DNA from: Verrucomicrobiota bacterium
Lineage (GTDB): Bacteria > Verrucomicrobiota > Verrucomicrobiia > Opitutales > Opitutaceae
Assembly (NCBI GenBank): GCA_016235555.1
Contig: JACRKC010000003.1
Span: forward strand, 1-55,732
Direction of reading: 5' to 3'
DNA: 55,732 bases
Shown here: positions 54,076-55,732 of the stretch, in pieces
Layout: every line of letters starts with the position of its first letter
Position numbering within the stretch: the stretch's first letter is position 1
Translations under genes and position numbers: made by a program
Notes under the pieces: generated by a model
Database searches by the model: none
What the model saw: only the letters and a program-made list of their open reading frames with translations
What the model was told of the DNA's origin: nothing

Positions 54076-54483
54076 CTACGATTTCTTTTCGTCCGCCGTC
54101 GGCGCGGGCGGGAGAGCATCCAGCGTCGCGCGCAGTTTGGCGAGCATCTCGTCCTTGGGGCTCTGTTTCAGCAGGTAGTCCACCGCACCGAGGCGCATGG
54201 CTTCACCCACCGTCTCCGCCGCATCCTCCGAGGAAAGCATGATCACCGGCAACCCGGGCGAGCTGCGCCGCAACCGCTCCAGCACCTGGAGCCCAGTTGT
54301 CATCCGCAGGTTGATGTCGAGCAGGACGAGTTCCGGCTGGTGGCGCGCAAATTCCACCAGCGCCTTCGCGCCATCCGCCGCTTCCCAGCAGGTCGCGATG
54401 CCGACCTCCGCGAGCAGCAGGCGCACGTAGGTCCGGGCGGATGGTTCGTCATCGACGATCAAGGCGGTGGTCGGTCGCGGCAT
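54076..54483 (-). CDS. Single-domain response regulator
   Basis: A 135-residue CheY-like protein with VDDE at residues 10-13, phosphoacceptor Asp56 in LVLLDINLRM, Ser in IMLSSE and Lys in DYLLKQSPKDE. The C-terminus is Pro/Ala/Lys-rich. There is no output domain or kinase gene beside it. The ATG at 54483 was chosen over that at 54519, whose extra 12 residues do not fit the family. A family-2 element lies just upstream. Confidence 0.88.
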   Translation of the reverse strand: MPRPTTALIVDDEPSARTYVRLLLAEVGIATCWEAADGAKALVEFARHQPELVLLDINLRMTTGLQVLERLRRSSPGLPVIMLSSEDAAETVGEAMRLGAVDYLLKQSPKDEMLAKLRATLDALPPAPTADEKKS

Positions 54484-54546
54484 AGGTCGGAAGTATCCCC
54501 GGATGGGCCGGCAATTCAAGCCGGACGATCCGTCGGTATCACCGGG

Positions 54547-54639
54547 GGGCGCCTCTCAGTTTTCTGACTGAGGCGGGACGCCTCAGCCACGTGGACGAGG
54601 CGTCCCGCCTCGTCGATTGCAGAAAAGTGAGATGCGCCC
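54547..54639 (-). repeat. Family-2 palindromic element, copy 2 (93 bp)
   Basis: Ends GGGCGCCTCTCA and TGAGATGCGCCC with two inner GAGGCG/CGCCTC hairpins; exactly the length of copy 1 at 2416-2508. ATCACCGGG at 54538-54546 and again at 54640-54648 is a perfect 9-bp direct repeat around it. Confidence 0.8.
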
Positions 54640-54648
54640 ATCACCGGG

Positions 54649-54755
54649 CGGCGGTCTGCGACCGCCGTCGAAACTCCAGCCTTCCTCCGTCGGCGGTCAC
54701 AGACCGCCGCTCCAACCAAGGCATCCGTTGGCTGGCCTCACTTCCTGTCACACCC
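54649..54755. repeat. Degenerate family-1 element
   Basis: It keeps the facing CGGCGGTCTGCGACCGCCG and CGGCGGTCACAGACCGCCG stem-loops. The right-hand foot reads CTCC (GGAG in reverse) instead of CTAC. Its right end (CTTCCTGTCACACCC) resembles the family-1 end, while the left outer arm is missing. Confidence 0.55.
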
Positions 54756-54770
54756 CCGTTTCCAGCGGAC

Positions 54771-54852
54771 GCAAATCAGGATCTGGACACTCGCTGGGCT
54801 ATGCTCGGTCCTCGCCGCGTGAGGTTACCGGTTGTTCAGATCCTGATCTGCG
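54771..54852. repeat. Inverted repeat upstream of clpP
   Basis: ATCAGGATCTG (54775-54785) and CAGATCCTGAT (54837-54847) are exact inverse matches, extending to 16 bases with one mismatch. The 51-base spacer has no REP features. The position 70-150 bases before the clpP start makes a regulatory role possible. Confidence 0.5.
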
Positions 54853-54919
54853 CCCGCATCCGGCACGGTGACTACGGCAAACTTGCCAATCGCCCAACTC
54901 CTCCCAACCTTCGGCCCCT

Positions 54920-55576
54920 ATGCATTTCACCAATCTCCAGCCCGGGCTCTCCGCTCCGCTCCCTCGCGCCGATGACGACGACGATGAGGACGATGCGCCG
55001 GAGTCTCCCGGTGCGAAGAAGGGCGGCGCGCCTGTCGCCCTGCTGATTCAGAAGAAATTCCTGGAGCAGCGGAAAATTTTTCTCTGGGGTGCCGTCACGG
55101 ATGAGACCGCCAAGGATCTGACCGAAAAGCTCCTCTATCTGGAGTCCGTCGGACCCGGCCAGGAGATCACCTTTTATCTCAATTCCCCCGGTGGCTCGAT
55201 CACCGCCGGCATGGCGATCTTCGACACGATGAAGCTCATCTCATCGCCCGTGACCATCGTCGTGACCGGCATGGCCGCCTCGATGGGATCGATCCTGCTC
55301 TGCGGCGCCGCCAAGGGCCGCCGCCTCCTCTACCCTCATGCCCGGGTGTTGATTCACCAGCCGCTCATCTCCGGCCGCTTCATCGGCCCGGCGACCGACA
55401 TCAACATCCAGGCGCAGGAAATGGAAAAGCTGCGCGCCGAGTTGAATCAGATCCTGGCCGAGGCGTCCGGCCAGCCGATCGAGAAAGTCACCCGTGACGG
55501 CGACCGCGACTTCTACCTCAACGCGAAGGAAGCGATCGCCTACGGGCTGGCCGACCAGATCGTCGAGAAAGTCTGA
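54920..55576 (+). CDS. clpP: ATP-dependent Clp protease proteolytic subunit
   Basis: A 218-residue ClpP-type serine protease. The catalytic Ser121 is in GMAASMGSILL, His146 in PHARVLIHQPL and the Asp in the TRDGDRDFYL segment near 192-197. It would form heptameric rings that degrade proteins delivered by ClpX or ClpA-type unfoldases. The N-terminal 35 residues are unusually acidic (DDDDDEDDAPE) and lie where the propeptide or axial loop of other ClpP proteins is. The identity of the partner ATPase is unknown, since none is in the window. The usual start context is pyrimidine-rich with no Shine-Dalgarno. Confidence 0.93.
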   Translation: MHFTNLQPGLSAPLPRADDDDDEDDAPESPGAKKGGAPVALLIQKKFLEQRKIFLWGAVTDETAKDLTEKLLYLESVGPGQEITFYLNSPGGSITAGMAIFDTMKLISSPVTIVVTGMAASMGSILLCGAAKGRRLLYPHARVLIHQPLISGRFIGPATDINIQAQEMEKLRAELNQILAEASGQPIEKVTRDGDRDFYLNAKEAIAYGLADQIVEKV

Positions 55577-55644
55577 ACGAGCGTCGAAAAAAGCGGCTTG
55601 GCCTGATGTAGCGCAGGCGCCCCTTGAGCCAATCAGGCAGTTGA

Positions 55645-55725
55645 GGTGGAGCGCGTCGACCCCCACGCGGTGGTTTTGGATCGGTGGAAAACCCTGGCAG
55701 CGCGGTGGGGTCACCGCGCTCCACC
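55645..55725. repeat. REP pair (family 10, GTGG foot)
   Basis: The left arm GGTGGAGCGCGTCGACCCCC and the right arm GGGGTCACCGCGCTCCACC form a long imperfect inverted repeat. The lead-in CAGTTGAGGTGGAGCGCGT is shared with the copy at 52065. It follows clpP after 68 bp and reaches the end of the window. Confidence 0.65.
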
Positions 55726-55732
55726 CCCGATC

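Larger units (their letters stand above)
54484..54919. other. Gene-free gap upstream of clpP with repeat elements
   Basis: This 436-base gap between divergent genes holds a 93-bp family-2 element, a degenerate family-1 element and an inverted repeat near clpP. The last 70 bases before the clpP start show no promoter that I can identify. No gene is visible. Confidence 0.6.

Overview
The window reads as chromosomal DNA of a G+C-rich Verrucomicrobium, most likely of the Opitutaceae. The support is indirect: two large TonB-dependent receptors with the SPFTV plug signature common in that family, a secreted hydrolase ending in the duplicated C-terminal domain typical of Verrucomicrobia, an ECF sigma factor paired with a Ser/Thr kinase-TPR protein, HDOD and two-component regulators in large number, a PduS/PduT microcompartment pair, and start codons without Shine-Dalgarno sequences. 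I see no tRNA, rRNA, CRISPR array, prophage or transposase gene.

Layout. 1-3010: ilvD and a small receiver protein, separated by a block of palindromic elements. 3023-7344: hrpB helicase, an HDOD protein and a degenerate receiver. 7531-17042: a signalling region with a hybrid PAS histidine kinase, a three-gene operon (proline-rich secreted protein, TPR protein, FlgN-like protein), a second HDOD protein, a lipoprotein resembling a signal peptidase, a receiver-receiver-histidine kinase followed by a NarL-type regulator, and a lone receiver. 17268-26506: a sialate O-acetylesterase-like esterase, an ECF sigma factor, a Ser/Thr kinase and a large secreted glycosidase-like Ig-domain protein. 26783-34998 (mostly minus strand): an AsmA-like protein, a PhnP-like metallo-hydrolase, pduT, pduS and a LacI regulator. 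35091-48102: the first TonB receptor, a TPR membrane protein riddled with palindromic repeats, a lipoprotein, a ThuA-domain protein, a PQQ dehydrogenase with a built-in cytochrome c, and a second TonB receptor. 48149-51594: a lower-G+C restriction-modification pair. 52252-55576: a sulfatase, a receiver and ClpP.

Together the accessory genes suggest a polysaccharide or glycoside degrader. TonB receptors would import oligosaccharides, while the sulfatase, acetylesterase, GH-like protein, ThuA protein and PQQ dehydrogenase would act outside the cytoplasm. The microcompartment pair suggests handling of an aldehyde intermediate, for example from deoxy-sugar catabolism, although the shell and enzyme genes are not in the window.

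The most unusual signal is non-coding. Nearly every intergenic gap carries REP/BIME-like palindromes whose stem-loops are preceded by GTAG or GTGG at the 5' foot, usually as inverted pairs. Two composite families have constant lengths (139-140 bp and 93 bp) and are flanked by 9-11 bp direct repeats, which suggests mobility. Three REP units, an A+T-rich palindrome and a nine-copy heptamer tandem repeat lie in frame inside one coding gene (38944-40860).
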